Shown piece by piece: positions 52,101 to 61,499 of a DNA stretch of 64,000 nucleotides. The first letter of the stretch is position 1. Every line of letters starts with the position of its first letter. The notes beneath the pieces are model-generated. The model searched no databases, was not told the origin of the DNA, and was given only the letters and a program-made list of their open reading frames with translations. A program made the translations under genes and the position numbers. The stretch spans positions 10,974,001 to 11,038,000 of the forward strand of contig NC_053184.1 of the NCBI RefSeq assembly GCF_905163445.1. Reading direction: 5' to 3'. Source of the stretch: Pararge aegeria (taxonomy: Eukaryota; Arthropoda; Insecta; Lepidoptera; Nymphalidae).

Positions 52101-55100
52101 TTGGATTTATGTTAGTTTATCCTTATTAATTGGTTTGCATCATAAGGACGTATACATCGATATAAATGAATAGGTTCTGCCAACAATACTTTACACTAAT
52201 TTGACCCACATCACGGACCTCGATACAACTACATCGTAGTTTGCTTAATTTAAGTTACTTTAAGCAAAAGTGTAACCTACTGACAAATAAGGGATCACTT
52301 GTCTTCAGTTTAATGTTCCTGTCAAGTAACCCGTACAAGGTTATCTCGTAATCCCGCTTGGTGCTCTTTTAACGTTTAGCACCAATGAATCGGTAATATT
52401 TTGCTTCATTAATTATCTTGTGCATTATCATCATCACTTCAACCGATGGACGCTCATTGCTGGGGAGAGTGTTCCAAAATTAACGGTCCTGCGCCGCTTG
52501 TTTTTTATTTACATCATGCGAGTTGCTGGGAGCCTTTCAGAGGCCTTTCATGTCGTCTGTTCCCATCGTGCGTTATCACCAACGCCGCATTATCCATTGT
52601 GTGTGTGGGGTCGCCATTACTGCACCTTGGGACCCCAACGTCCTCGGTTTTTCAAGATATGTGCTTAAGCTTCGCGACTCGTTGAGCTCTAGTTGTTTTA
52701 TGGTCCTCATTTCTCATTTGATCAAGTATGGACACTCAATATTATATTACTGTGTATGGGCAGGTCCATACGCAGTAATACAATAGTTCTATAGCTTTCA
52801 TAAACTTTGATTACACATGATGTTAAGTCTAATAAAGGGGGTCAGAGGTGGGCGCTGGAACTCCCTAGTGACAAATGCGGAGACACTTTAGTTTGGACTC
52901 ATCTGCTTTGTTGTAAAGAGTACTTTTCAATTAACACGACGCCTAAAGATTAGTCATTCGTTTAAAGACGATTCGTTCGTTAATTGTTCAATAAATCAGA
53001 TACTTATTGCTCGTTTTGTTCAAAGGTCAACAAGAAGATAAATATGCGCTTAGCGGCGGTGTCGCCAACCCTGGCAGCACGCGGCTCTGCGCGCAGTGTG
53101 GGAAAGTCATCACGGAGCGGTTCCTGCTCAAGGCGATGGAACGCTTCTGGCACGAAGACTGTCTTAAATGCGGATGCTGCGACTGCCGGCTAGGAGAAGT
53201 TGGCTCCAAGTTGTATTACAAAGCAGACCTAATGCTTTGTAAAAGAGACTATCTTAGGTATGTGTTCTTATATCTACAGGTATTAAAGTTTGAACGTAAT
53301 CAATTTCCTTATCATCATCTTCATCATTCTTGCCTATAAAATTCCCACTGCTGGTCCACAAGCCTCCTCTCAGATTGAGAGCTTCTTCTTCTTTCTTTCT
53401 TTTCAAATATGGGTTTTTTTTTTTTTAATAAATAAATAAATATACTACGACAATACACACACCGCCATCTAACCCCAAAGTAAGCGTAGCTTGTGTTATG
53501 GGTACTAAGCTATGACTGATGAATATTTATTCAATAAATAATATACATTAATACTGATAAAATACATATAAACACCCAGACACTGAAAAACATTCCTGTT
53601 CATCACACAAACATTTTCCAGTTGTGGGAATCGAACCCACGGCCTTTGACTCAGAAAGCAGGGTCGTTGCCCACTGCGCCAATCGGCCGGGTTATAACCC
53701 GGTTGCTATTATAGTTACTTGCTAATGATTATAACCGAAACGGAGGACATATCGTGCTCACCGACGAACGAAAGAGGATATATCTAGGTCTATTTCGTAA
53801 CTCCGAACTTATGCTGAAACAGAAAAGCCAAGAATTCTCGGCCCAATCCAGGAGTCAAACTGAAGGCCTTATCGTCCGTATTCACACATTGTTACCACTA
53901 GATTAATGGGGCAGTTTTTATTTACACATACGTCTATTATATTTATGTATAAACAAAAGATGCTTTGGAAATTATAGTTCTTAGTCACACACACTTAGGT
54001 GAAATGAATTCCAAGATAATAATATTATTGGCCATTTAAGGAACAGGTTGAACTGTATGCAAATAAATTAGAAAGAGGTAACCGATAGACATGGTGAGAA
54101 TTCAACTAGAATTACACCAGAAGCCAAACTAATATTTATAAATAAAATAAGTAGCTTAATGAATTTCAATGAAGCCAGATTCCAGTTTTAGATTATGTAG
54201 TTAGCACTTCCTGCACAGAGGCTGACATAAATGGATCGTGGGATAGATATTATCCAATTACCAATCGTTTTTTATTCATTACAAAAAATAAATGAAAACG
54301 AAAGATGACCAAAAACCAACCCTTGGATCATTGATCAAAGGTAGGTAGGTAGTAATCGCAAAAAAACACTTTAAATGGAATTCGTAAGAGGTTCGTGACG
54401 TTGACTGTAATTCGATTTTAATACCGCTGTTGTTAACATAAGAAAAATTCATTCATAATTCGTTAAGCGATTGTGTCGTTATACGCAAACTAGTATTGTG
54501 TTAACGGTTGCGGATCGGTGGCTATGGTTTATAATAAAAAAATAATGCAACTTTTTGACTAACTTATTAATTTCGCCCAAGAAACAACTTACTTGTGCCT
54601 TGTTTTCTACAGAACGTACTTTTCATTACTTTTTTTAACACATACCAAAAAGTAATAAGAACATGAATTTAAAACGATAACTTGGCCTTATTCACTCATC
54701 TATTTTAATTTTATGCAACTTTTTTTTTCTCTTCCAAAACCACTTTACACTAAAAAGTAATATAACTATTGTTTACATGCAATGCATTGCAAGTTTAGAA
54801 AAATTGTTCTTCACTGTGAAAAAAAAAATGTTGTTCATTGTCCTTAACCATATTTCTGAATAAATGGTTTAAAACCATTTAGTAAAATTTACTCAAAATT
54901 TTAAGTACACACAAAATAAACACTTCATTAAATAGTGTTTACTTAATGAAGTGTTAAGAGTATATTTATCGTTGTTTTAAATTTATGTAATGACTAAATT
55001 ACCTTTGTACTGAAATTTCCTTTGAGTTTAAGTAAAAAACAAATAAATGTATGCCATTTATTTAATAATGAATCCAACGACTCCTGAAATGCATTAAATG

Positions 55101-58100
55101 TTGTAACAAAAAAGATTGCATAAAAATAATTATTGCAAACAGCAACAACATTGCATTCTGAAATATAATCCGGCCAGATGTCTCGATCTTAAGCCAAATA
55201 ATCATGACTTTCTTACAAAATACAAAGAATTATAATCATAGGATCATAACTTTTTACTAGTTCTATCTATCTTAACCTGACACCGCTCCGGTATTCAAAA
55301 GATTACACATTCTATGGACCGAGGATTCGTATTGAATTTCTGATGCCATTTGTAATCCATACAAGGATATTTATCAGCGAGCAGTGGCGTTTACATTAAA
55401 TTCCAATAATAGTCAGTGTAATAAATGTTTTGAATCTAAAATTACTTGACATGCGTCACTTCGCGTTTTATTTTACATGTGATAAAAATACTCGTAACTG
55501 TACCCAGGTCAAATTGCAACGTGTAAGCATGATATTAGCAAATTTAACCTTTCTAGAGCAGGGCTTGTTAAGTGGGAGGTATTGCTTTCGTCTCCCGCTC
55601 GCTCTTAGTTTGGGAATTTGTATATTTTTAATTGGTGCAAGTCTTGTCTGTTTACGGTCACGTACTTTCATCACCTTTTTATAAAAAAGTATTGATCTAC
55701 ATAGAAATAGCTAAAGTTACATTAAACAATGACTTTACGTTTTAGTTTAGTGGATTGGATAGCCACCGACTACACCTATTTATTAAATAAAAGATCTTAA
55801 TAATTAAACCAGGGTTTTAAAGATTTTATAGGTATAAACGTCGACTGCCTGTTTCCTATTAAAAAAATTGTATTATAATATGGGTACTTCCAGCAAAATT
55901 TTTAAATAAACAATACCAACATCGCGTGGCGGTATCAAGAGAGACGCTACTCTCTCGGTAATGTCACTCCTGTGAAATTCATATGGTTGAACTTGTAATA
56001 AATAAAAAGTAAACGGAATTTGATTATACTTATAATCAGAAGGTCTTTATCGTTAACAGGTTATTTGGCGCAACGGGCAACTGTGTGGCGTGCAACAAAG
56101 TCATTCCCGCCTTCGAAATGGTGATGCGAGCGAAGAGTTTTGTTTACCACTTGGAATGCTTTGCTTGTCAACAGTGCAATCACAGGTGAACTCCTATTTC
56201 CAACTAATTAGAAGTTAGAACTTAAGGTGGTCCTAGCCGCGCGTATCTTCATATAAAATTTATAGGCAGATCAATCTACTATTTCACATACTTTATTCGA
56301 GACAGTTAAAGTTAAAATTAAATAATAGCTTTCTCATAAGCTATATTTTATAAGCATTTAATACAAATACACAAAAAATTTACTTAATATTATGTATATT
56401 TTGGATTGTTACAAAGTATATTCAAATGTTTTTGTTTAACGGAAAATTTAGGGAAAGTTATAGTTTTCTCTTAATGCTGTTTAGGCATAGGTGTAGATAG
56501 TCCTGAGATGATATATAGCTTAATTTATATATATCTGATCTGACGATAACATTTGTATCCAGATGCGGCCGGCTTATGCCACCTAAAAAGTCCCTGTTAA
56601 CGGGCAGTTATAACGGACGTTGCGTAGGTGCTTCTATTCCTTGAAAATACCAACTATCATCCGTAATAGATTATGTAAATCGGATATTAAATATAGTTGC
56701 AATAAATAATTCTATAATCTTATTCCAGTTTAATGACCAGCTGCTGTATAACATGCGGTGTATAAATCTGTGCAGGTTCTGTGTGGGCGACAGATTCTAT
56801 CTCTGCGACAACAAGATACTTTGCGAGTATGATTACGAGGAGAGGCTGGTTTTTGCCAGCATGGCAGCCAACCCCAGTGGCCTAGCGCACATCAGACGAC
56901 AAGTTAGTGGATTACAGGTATATTATAATAATAGGACTCATAACAAAAGCAAACCGACTAAATAATATGAACAATATTACGAAACTATTCAACTGATTGG
57001 AAGTTTGTCGCTGTTAACATTTTTATATCCTGTCTAACATCTTCTGATCTTTATGATGTTTTGAAGAGTAATCATTTATGGGAAATGATTGATACCCTTA
57101 AAAAAATGACTTAACGAAATCGTCTCCGATTTCACGAAAATATCGATTAACATCTCTAAAAAAACAAGGATCGGTTATTCTCTTCTTTTTATTTTGGAAT
57201 AGGTTTACAAATATGTCTAAATACAAATCACTACAAAATAGTAATATATTAACTAAGAATCAAGTTAGTCTCACTGGTACAACTCAACAATAGCCTAAAG
57301 CAGTCCACTGATGCACTAAAACCTCTATCAAGTCGAGGATTTGCCCCCTAATCACCCAGCTGGACCGACGGGTTAGTTATCGCAGTATCCCTTTCTCTGT
57401 TATTTCCCCTTAGTCGCCACGTTCGAAACCTGTGGGAAGAGAAGTGGTGCTGACTATATTCTGATCAGCCGTCACCACGCTGTATGTCTTCTTATTTAGT
57501 TTAACCTATGATCAACTAAGACTTAATAGTCATCTGCATCAAAAATGGCAGAGAAAATTGTGCAAAACCACGTAAGAATGGAGGCATTATTAAAAATTTA
57601 CGCTTTGCATCATATTTTTACTGTATTAAAATTGAGTCGTAACTTATGTAATATACAGGTACCACATACCTGTTCTTAGTGAATTGGTCGTGCAATGTAA
57701 ATGATTTATAAAAGTATAGAAGCATTTCGGGGATGAATATTGTGTACCTAACAGATATTACGTCTAGTAGTAGTTAATAGTAGATCTATGTTCTAGTCAT
57801 AGACCATATAGACCTACCAATTTAAACATTAAAGGAACACTAGTATTCCTTACAAGTTAAGAATTATTAATATAATTTCCAAGGAACATTTACTACGCTA
57901 ATGAGCGGCTGGCGATGTCGCGGTCTCTAATTACGTTAATATTTTATCTTTGATCAATGTTGGTATCACGTTGCCGGTTCTCACCACGTGGCCTGCAGAC
58001 AGACCGCCACGTACAATCAATTAGAGCCTTTGTCGTGACGTGGAGCGATACCAACCGCAAACTCTAATCTTAATTTTACTGGAGTGTACCTACACGGCGA

Positions 58101-61014
58101 CTTCGTCTTCTCGGAGTTTGGAATTGAGTCCTGAGAGGAATAAAAAACGTCCTTTGTTCGTATATGCTTTAAAGCTAGATTTATTTTGAGTGGGTTGCTC
58201 CATTGAGTAGGCGACTCTAAACATTTCGACAGTATTATTCTGTAGAGGATCTTTCGCCAAGTTTTTTTTTAACAACTTATGATTGCTTTGTACGTGCCGT
58301 TGTTTGTCGTTTCAAAATAAAAATAAGTTTTAAATATACGTCTTTAACCGCAATTGTGCTATTGCATTTAATTAGTGATATTGCGAATCTAACTAAGCTT
58401 CTAGACGTCTTACTTTTGGAGGCTTTTACTGTTTATGTCTACATTGACCGTGTGTGCGAGATATTCATGCAAGTTTATGGTTTTGGTAAACCGAAATATT
58501 AAATTTTGGTATCTCATTATTGGAATTTACCCCATAAATAAACAGCTTATTATTAGTGAGCAACAATAGATCTAGTGCGAATATGTACCTATGAAGTTAT
58601 GTCGTATATGCTCATGTGGGAACCGTTTTTTTTTTGAGGAAAAAACCTCACTATAAACTCGGTATACGGTATAATCATTCCAAATTTCAACCTAATGGGT
58701 GGTGTCATTGTGGTGTGAAGGTACCCCTACAAATATCCAAACATCAAAACTTTTACAATTATAAAATTAGAAAGACGATGAACATAACCTAACCTAATAT
58801 TAATATTTTTTCGATACTGTAAATTACCTGAACTGTATTAGATATCGACAGTATACGTTGCACGTCTCTCGCAATCGCTGTATCTTATCACACCGATTTA
58901 AAAATTATTTTATTTAATACTACTTTACTGAAATTTTACATTTAATAGTTAGTGAAGAGCAGGCATTGGATGTTCCTATATTAACTGGCCCGCAAACGAA
59001 CAAAAAGTTACCGTGTACAATTTCAAAAGGCTTATGCACTGTTATTACATCCAAGAACGGAAAAAACGTCTGTTTACGCCATTTTACGTACACTTATCGA
59101 TTTATTACGGACTCGGTTATTATGTACGCATATTTGCCTTTTACAAGCAAGACTAAATTGCCTTGTTCTCATAATAGGATCCATCTCGCCCATAGATAAT
59201 ATAACTTGTATGTAAAGAGCTTTTTTCGCATGCCCCTAAATAAAGGCACGTGAAAAAGTATAGGCTCCGGAGGAGTAAATAACTCCCACAAGGACACTGT
59301 TAGTGGAAGATTCCATCTCCACTTTATTATGTTTCTTTTGTGATCATTAATCTTTCTCGTACGAACGCTTGTCGGAATGCGAATGTGGGGGAATCTATTT
59401 CATTTTATGAGTCGCGCGAGTGGAGGGAACCCATTCAGCCGCACGACATTTCTAATCGACTTTTTGATTGCGCTCACGGTCTACTGTTGGGCGCTTGACA
59501 GGAGAATTGCTAACATTGAAATCGAATTACCGTTCGAGTTTTCCTTTTCAATAATGGCGATGCTCATAAATGTATGTGCTGATTAGAGTGCAGGCGTCAT
59601 TTCTTGCGGTGTAATTCGCTAAACTAGCCTAGTGTAGCAAAATGAATTGAAATATTTTAAATGCTATTTTGGAACAGCTTCAGAACATATTAGAATAATT
59701 TGTTGCTACAGTAAATGAATACTAATAGAAACTTATGCGCAGCGCGTCGCTCGCAATTGTTTTGGGATGTTTCTTAATGTTAGGTACATTCATGAATATT
59801 GGTTGCTAGAAAACTGGATAAGTTCTGAAAAGCCTCTTTAAATTATAAGGTTCCTTTGTTCTACTAATGACTTGCCAGTTTTACAAATTGGCAAATGGTT
59901 TAAATCGTTAAAAGCACCGTGTCTTATAATGGAATTTTTTTTTTGTATGTGTATCTACTATAAAGGTCGAGGGTTACATTGTAAAAGGTCTGAATGAATG
60001 GTTTTTATTGAACTGAAAATCACCATAATATGTTCATTAACTTATTAAGGAAAGCTCGCATCGCAGTATCTTGTGATTTGTCAAAAATAGTAACAGGTAA
60101 TTTGCTTTAACGACTGATCTTCCCTATTTCATTTATAGCTTCTCTGACAGTCTTTAGTTTCATACAATGTTGGCAATCACTAAGAGGAAGACAACGAATT
60201 GGCAATTAACTTAAGGCAAGACTAAATCGCGGCGTCCGGCCTTTTTCCGTTTTAGAGTTCAAGTTTGCGTCTTGCGCGAGACCTAACATACTATAGCCTA
60301 TAGGACGCATGCGCATTTAAACCAGAGTTGTGATTGATCAAACACAGTACCCACAATTGAACGGCCGTTTAGTTGCCGTGATGTGAACTTCGCTGAATCA
60401 GGCAGCAGTTCTACAATATCAATCTTTATTATATGAATAACACGGAGTTCATGCAAAGTTGTTTCTTGAAGTCGCTGGACTTCGATTTAAAATTACTCAA
60501 CGCAGTTCTTTTAACATATCAATCATTATGATATAAAAAACACAAGGACATGCAGGGTTGTTTCTCGCAGTCTCTGGTCATTATTATTAAATAAATAAAT
60601 CGGGTTCTGCTAAAATGTCAATCTTGATGATTTAAAGAACACGGAGAGATAAAGAACACTCAGATCATGGAGGGTTGTTCAGTTGCTGACCGGTTGGTTC
60701 ACTTTAAAGTTACTGAATCGGGCAGCAGTTCTTCTAAAACGTCACTGACTTGTTGGTTTACTTTAAAGTAACTGAATAGGGAAGCGGTTATTCTATTATG
60801 TCAAACTTTAAGATAAAGGAACACGTAGATCAAAGTGGGTTGTTTCTTGCAGTCGCCGAGCAGTGGTTATGTGGGTGGAGCGAGTGGCTGTGTGGCCGCG
60901 GGACCCGTGGGACCTCTAGTAGACAAAGACAATGGTGGATGCGCCGGCGCAGACGACGCGTCTAGCGGCTACGGCAGCCCACCCGACCCAGATGTGTGCG
61001 ATGCTGCGCGATGA
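37070..61014 (+). CDS. LMO: LIM-only transcription cofactor LMO (Beadex/dLMO), whole spliced gene
   Basis: LIM-only nuclear adaptor. In the known family the LIM domains bind the LDB/Chip self-association protein and compete with LIM-homeodomain factors such as Apterous, so LMO tunes wing, neural and muscle patterning. The join is 37070-37115, 53026-53257, 56060-56185, 56776-56917 and 60853-61014: 708 nt, 235 codons plus TGA. LIM1 spans about residues 37-90 (C37, C40, H58, C61, C64, C67, C87, D90). LIM2 spans about 101-154 (C101, C104, H123, C126, C129, C132, C151, D154). The linker reads YLRLFGATGN, as in LMO1/LMO3. All introns are GT..AG, with phases 1, 2, 2 and 0. There is no homeodomain, which separates it from LIM-homeodomain proteins. 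The Gly/Ser/Asp-rich tail makes it longer than vertebrate LMOs (about 145-165 residues). Family assignment is very firm. The first and last exons are inferred from splice signals and phase and are slightly less certain. Confidence 0.93.
40195..40284. promoter_or_regulatory. GC-rich segment with 8-bp tandem repeat
   Basis: A CpG-dense stretch containing GTGCGGCG, ATGCGGCG, GTGCGGCG, AAGCGGGT (40215-40246). It is followed by GATAAAATTTATGGCC, which includes a Caudal/Abd-B-like TTTATGG. A candidate intronic enhancer or promoter. Confidence 0.35.
42609..42821. mobile_element. Nested foldback / MITE-like element
   Basis: The outer inverted repeats CAGTGGCGTGCATAGAGGG...CAGATGATAT and its complement at 42777-42819 are about 40 bp with one 4-nt indel. 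Inside lies a second hairpin, 42684-42708 with 42714-42738 (25-bp arms, one mismatch). AATAGG flanks both sides (42603-42608, 42822-42827) and may be a target-site duplication. No open frame: non-autonomous. Confidence 0.75.
44100..44270. repeat. Dispersed lepidopteran repeat fragment
   Basis: CGCCTCAGATAAACAGACAC ... GTACCATCAGGTGGCCCATT, a common repeat tail. Confidence 0.45.
45040..45228 (+). mobile_element. tRNA-derived SINE, copy 5, degenerate
   Basis: A box decayed (GATGCAGTGGG), B box GGTTCGATTC kept, part of the body deleted, tail CATAACACAAGCTACGTTTA. Confidence 0.75.
46429..46687 (+). mobile_element. tRNA-derived SINE, copy 6, full length
   Basis: Almost identical to the copy at 10911: intact A box TGGCGCAGTGG, B box changed to GGTACGATTCC, same body and GTCGTAGTATATTTATATTT tail. 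The near-identity points to recent activity of this family. Confidence 0.9.
47412..47560 (+). mobile_element. Helitron-like 5' end fragment
   Basis: TAATATTATAAATGCGAAAG and the following GTTTGTCCC resemble the 5' end of lepidopteran Helitrons. The rest is decayed. Confidence 0.45.
48352..48488 (+). mobile_element. Helitron-like 3' end fragment
   Basis: GGCTGGACCGATTTGAATGA, then GGGTGGCACCGTGAATGGTT, CCGACAGATGGCGCTGGGGT and a terminal CCGCTAGT, consistent with the CTRR end of a Helitron. Confidence 0.55.
49592..49629. promoter_or_regulatory. CRE/ATF-type site cluster
   Basis: TGACGTGA (49592), TGACGTGC (49603) and the palindromic CRE TGACGTCA (49622) within 38 bp, in a GC-richer unique intronic block. 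Confidence 0.45.
49735..49865 (+). repeat. Transposon-derived fragment (CCCCGACGCAAAA type)
   Basis: TTTTACCCCCGACGCAAAAT, CCGTCTGTCAACGG, ATGGACCGATTGGAATG: a common lepidopteran repeat. Confidence 0.45.
50270..50325 (+). repeat. LINE 3'-tail fragment
   Basis: ATGCCCAGTAGTGGGACGTT. The following base change happens to create TGACGTCA at 50310. Confidence 0.4.
51379..51446 (+). mobile_element. Helitron-like minimal element
   Basis: TATATATATAAAAGAGAAAG (5'-type end) lies within 70 bp of GGGCTGGGTACGCTAGTT (3'-type end), suggesting a deletion derivative keeping only the two ends. Confidence 0.5.
51459..51609 (-). mobile_element. tRNA-derived SINE, copy 7, truncated
   Basis: Tail and body only, immediately right of the Helitron-like ends. 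The tRNA-like head is absent. Confidence 0.75.
51765..51960. repeat. Dispersed repeat Y, copy 1
   Basis: TTTAGTCCACTGCTGGAC, GACGGGTTGGTGATCGCAGT, ATTCTGATCTGTCGCCACCA. Shares this order with 57297-57490. Confidence 0.6.
52428..52730 (-). mobile_element. RTE-type LINE 3' end
   Basis: Antisense copy with CATCACTTCAACCGATGGAC, CATGTCGTCTGTTCCC, GGGGTCGCCATTACTGCACC and AGCTTCGCGACTCGTTGAG, about 300 bp upstream of LMO exon 2. The three overlapping open frames on the + strand here are shadows of it. Confidence 0.65.
53026..53257 (+). CDS. LMO: LMO coding exon 2 (LIM domain 1)
   Basis: Encodes residues 16-92 and most of codon 93. The acceptor is the AG at 53024-53025 after a T-rich tract; the donor is AG|GTATGT at 53258. 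After a short Gln/Gly/Asn leader (QQEDKYALSGGVANPGST) comes LIM1 with C-x2-C, 17 residues, H-x2-C-x2-C-x2-C, 19 residues, then C-x2-D. The block WHEDCLKCGCCDCRLGEVGS is almost identical to the same block in animal LMO proteins. The open frame runs upstream of the acceptor to about 53007, but that part is intron. The tightly fixed part is from about 53080 rightwards. An acceptor a few codons further in is possible but would break the phase match with exon 1. Confidence 0.93.
53413..53689 (-). mobile_element. tRNA-derived SINE, copy 8, full length, inside LMO intron 2
   Basis: Antisense to LMO, starting about 155 bp after the exon 2 donor. T-rich tail complement at 53413-53426, B box as GGAATCGAACC, A box as CCACTGCGCCA. 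The T-run followed by AATAAATAAATAA gives poly(A)-signal-like words on the LMO strand. Confidence 0.9.
54919..54955. repeat. 13-bp inverted repeat
   Basis: AACACTTCATTAA, 11-nt loop, TTAATGAAGTGTT. Confidence 0.8.
56060..56185 (+). CDS. LMO: LMO coding exon 3 (linker and first half of LIM domain 2)
   Basis: A 126-nt exon with phase 2 on both sides, acceptor AACAG ending at 56059 and donor CACAG|GTGAAC at 56186. It completes Arg93 and reads LFGATGNCVACNKVIPAFEM and onward to Arg135. It contains C101 and C104, then H123, C126, C129 and C132 of LIM2. The sequence VIPAFEMVMRAK and the HLECFACQQC block are characteristic of LMO1/LMO3/dLMO and differ from LMO4. No single open frame of useful length shows this exon. 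It was found by looking for the missing half of LIM2 between the flanking exons. Confidence 0.96.
56186..56775 (+). other. LMO intron 3
   Basis: 590 bp AT-rich intron splitting LIM2, donor GTGAAC and acceptor TGTGCAG. Nothing else recognised. Confidence 0.75.
56776..56917 (+). CDS. LMO: LMO coding exon 4 (second half of LIM domain 2)
   Basis: Acceptor TGTGCAG ending at 56775, donor ACAG|GTATAT at 56918. It completes Arg135 and continues FCVGDRFYLCDNKILCEYDY, then the post-LIM helix EERLVFASMA, as in insect LMO. C151 and D154 close the second zinc site of LIM2. The exon ends at Gln182 in phase 0. Reading through the donor would add about 15 residues (VYYNNRTHNK...) before a stop. I treat that as intron because a well-formed acceptor and an in-frame tail exon lie downstream. 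Confidence 0.96.
56918..60391 (+). other. LMO intron 4 (last intron), unique part
   Basis: Intron between LIM2 and the tail exon (total 56918-60852). It holds one dispersed-repeat copy at about 57297-57490. GC-richer blocks occur at 57890-58080, 59290-59600 and 60210-60370. A T run lies at 58627. No exon-like open frame with splice sites is seen. Confidence 0.6.
57297..57490. repeat. Dispersed repeat Y, copy 2
   Basis: GACGGGTTAGTTATCGCAGT and ATTCTGATCAGCCGTCACCA match the copy at 51765. Confidence 0.6.
60392..60864 (+). repeat. Degenerate tandem array running into the LMO last exon acceptor
   Basis: Four to five imperfect units of about 60-120 bp. Each begins CTGAATCxGGCAGCAGTTCT or a decayed form (60392, 60495, about 60597, 60712, 60771), has an ATGTCAATCTTxATGAT-like middle and an AACACGGAGATCA-like segment, and ends GGGTTGTTTCTxGCAGTCxCTGG. 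The end block occurs at 60456-60478 (TTGAAG), 60556-60576 (CTCGCAG), 60673-60690 (decayed) and 60838-60858, where it is the genuine acceptor. The 60712 unit lacks the middle and end blocks. Flanking ACTTTAAAGTTA-like blocks also repeat. Confidence 0.75.
60853..61014 (+). CDS. LMO: LMO coding exon 5 (C-terminal tail and stop)
   Basis: Follows an excellent acceptor (GTTGTTTCTTGCAG ending at 60852) and enters in phase 0, matching exon 4. It encodes 53 residues beginning SPSSGYVGGASGCVAAG and ending PPDPDVCDAAR, with TGA at 61012-61014. The tail is low-complexity: Gly, Ser, Ala and Asp dominate, SSGY occurs twice, and there are three cysteines. The exon is much more GC-rich than the AT-rich DNA on both sides, as expected for coding sequence here. 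I cannot match the tail to a domain. The call rests on splice signal, phase, composition and position. The acceptor lies in the last unit of a tandem repeat (60392-60864). Confidence 0.85.
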   Translation, partial: SPSSGYVGGASGCVAAGPVGPLVDKDNGGCAGADDASSGYGSPPDPDVCDAAR

Positions 61015-61109
61015 CCGATGATGCCTCGCCGACTACATGCCTCGGTTGGTATAATCCACAATTATATTATAAATTTCAGTTGGTTTGTTTAAGTGTTACC
61101 TAAATTGGG

Positions 61110-61190
61110 CACAATAGCTACACTGATCTTAATGAAACTTGGCACGGCTAGGTCGCATCCCGGAGACGGATATAGGATACTCTTTATACT
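61110..61190 (+). repeat. Transposon-derived fragment in the LMO 3' UTR
   Basis: TTAATGAAACTTGGCACGGC, GCATCCCGGAGACGGATATA and GGATACTCTTTAT resemble a common lepidopteran Helitron-type internal sequence. Confidence 0.45.
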
Positions 61191-61491
61191 GTACAAAATA
61201 AAAAGGTTCCCTTTAAGATTCTTACTGTCATTTTGTAGTATATGGTACCTTTGTTTGGCTCAACCGCTGATCAATCTTAACGCAATTTAGTACAGAGATA
61301 GATTGCATCATGGAGACAGACAAAAACATCTTTCGAATCCTAAATAAGTGTATTTTCAGTCACTCAAGGCACCCGAACTCACTCAATAGGCACCAGTCCA
61401 CCAATAAGAGTATTCAAAGATTAAGTGATACGTCAACGTTTAATAATAAATAAACTAATTGGTGGGTGGTAGAAATTTAGTAGCAAACATT

Positions 61492-61499
61492 TGTAAATA
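61492..61499 (+). promoter_or_regulatory. Pumilio-type motif TGTAAATA
   Basis: Matches the PUF consensus TGTANATA in the proposed 3' UTR. A second copy is at 63942-63949. The motif is short and AT-rich, so chance matches are likely. Confidence 0.3.

Larger units (their letters stand above)
37116..53025 (+). other. LMO intron 1 (15.9 kb)
   Basis: Separates the start exon from LIM1. It contains SINEs (45040, 46429, 51459), Helitron-like ends (47412, 48352, 51379), an RTE 3' end (52428), a foldback element (42609) and other repeat tails (44100, 49735, 50270, 51765). GC-richer unique blocks at about 38400-38650, 40020-40560, 41890-42130, 43090-43500, 45840-46380, 49350-49700 and 50750-51120 are candidate enhancers by composition only. 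Confidence 0.6.
53258..56059 (+). other. LMO intron 2
   Basis: 2802 bp intron. Apart from the antisense SINE at 53413-53689 it is AT-rich unique sequence with a small inverted repeat at 54919-54955 (13-bp arms). An open frame at 55430-55684 has no splice signals that fit LMO. Confidence 0.65.

Noticed and set aside
52420..52786. Three overlapping + strand frames of 79-87 codons
   Set aside because: They are shadows of an antisense RTE LINE fragment.
53007..53025. Reading LMO from the start of the open frame at 53007 (LVLFKG...)
   Set aside because: There is no ATG, and a pyrimidine tract ending in AG at 53025 shows this is the intron end. The phase matches the exon at 37070.
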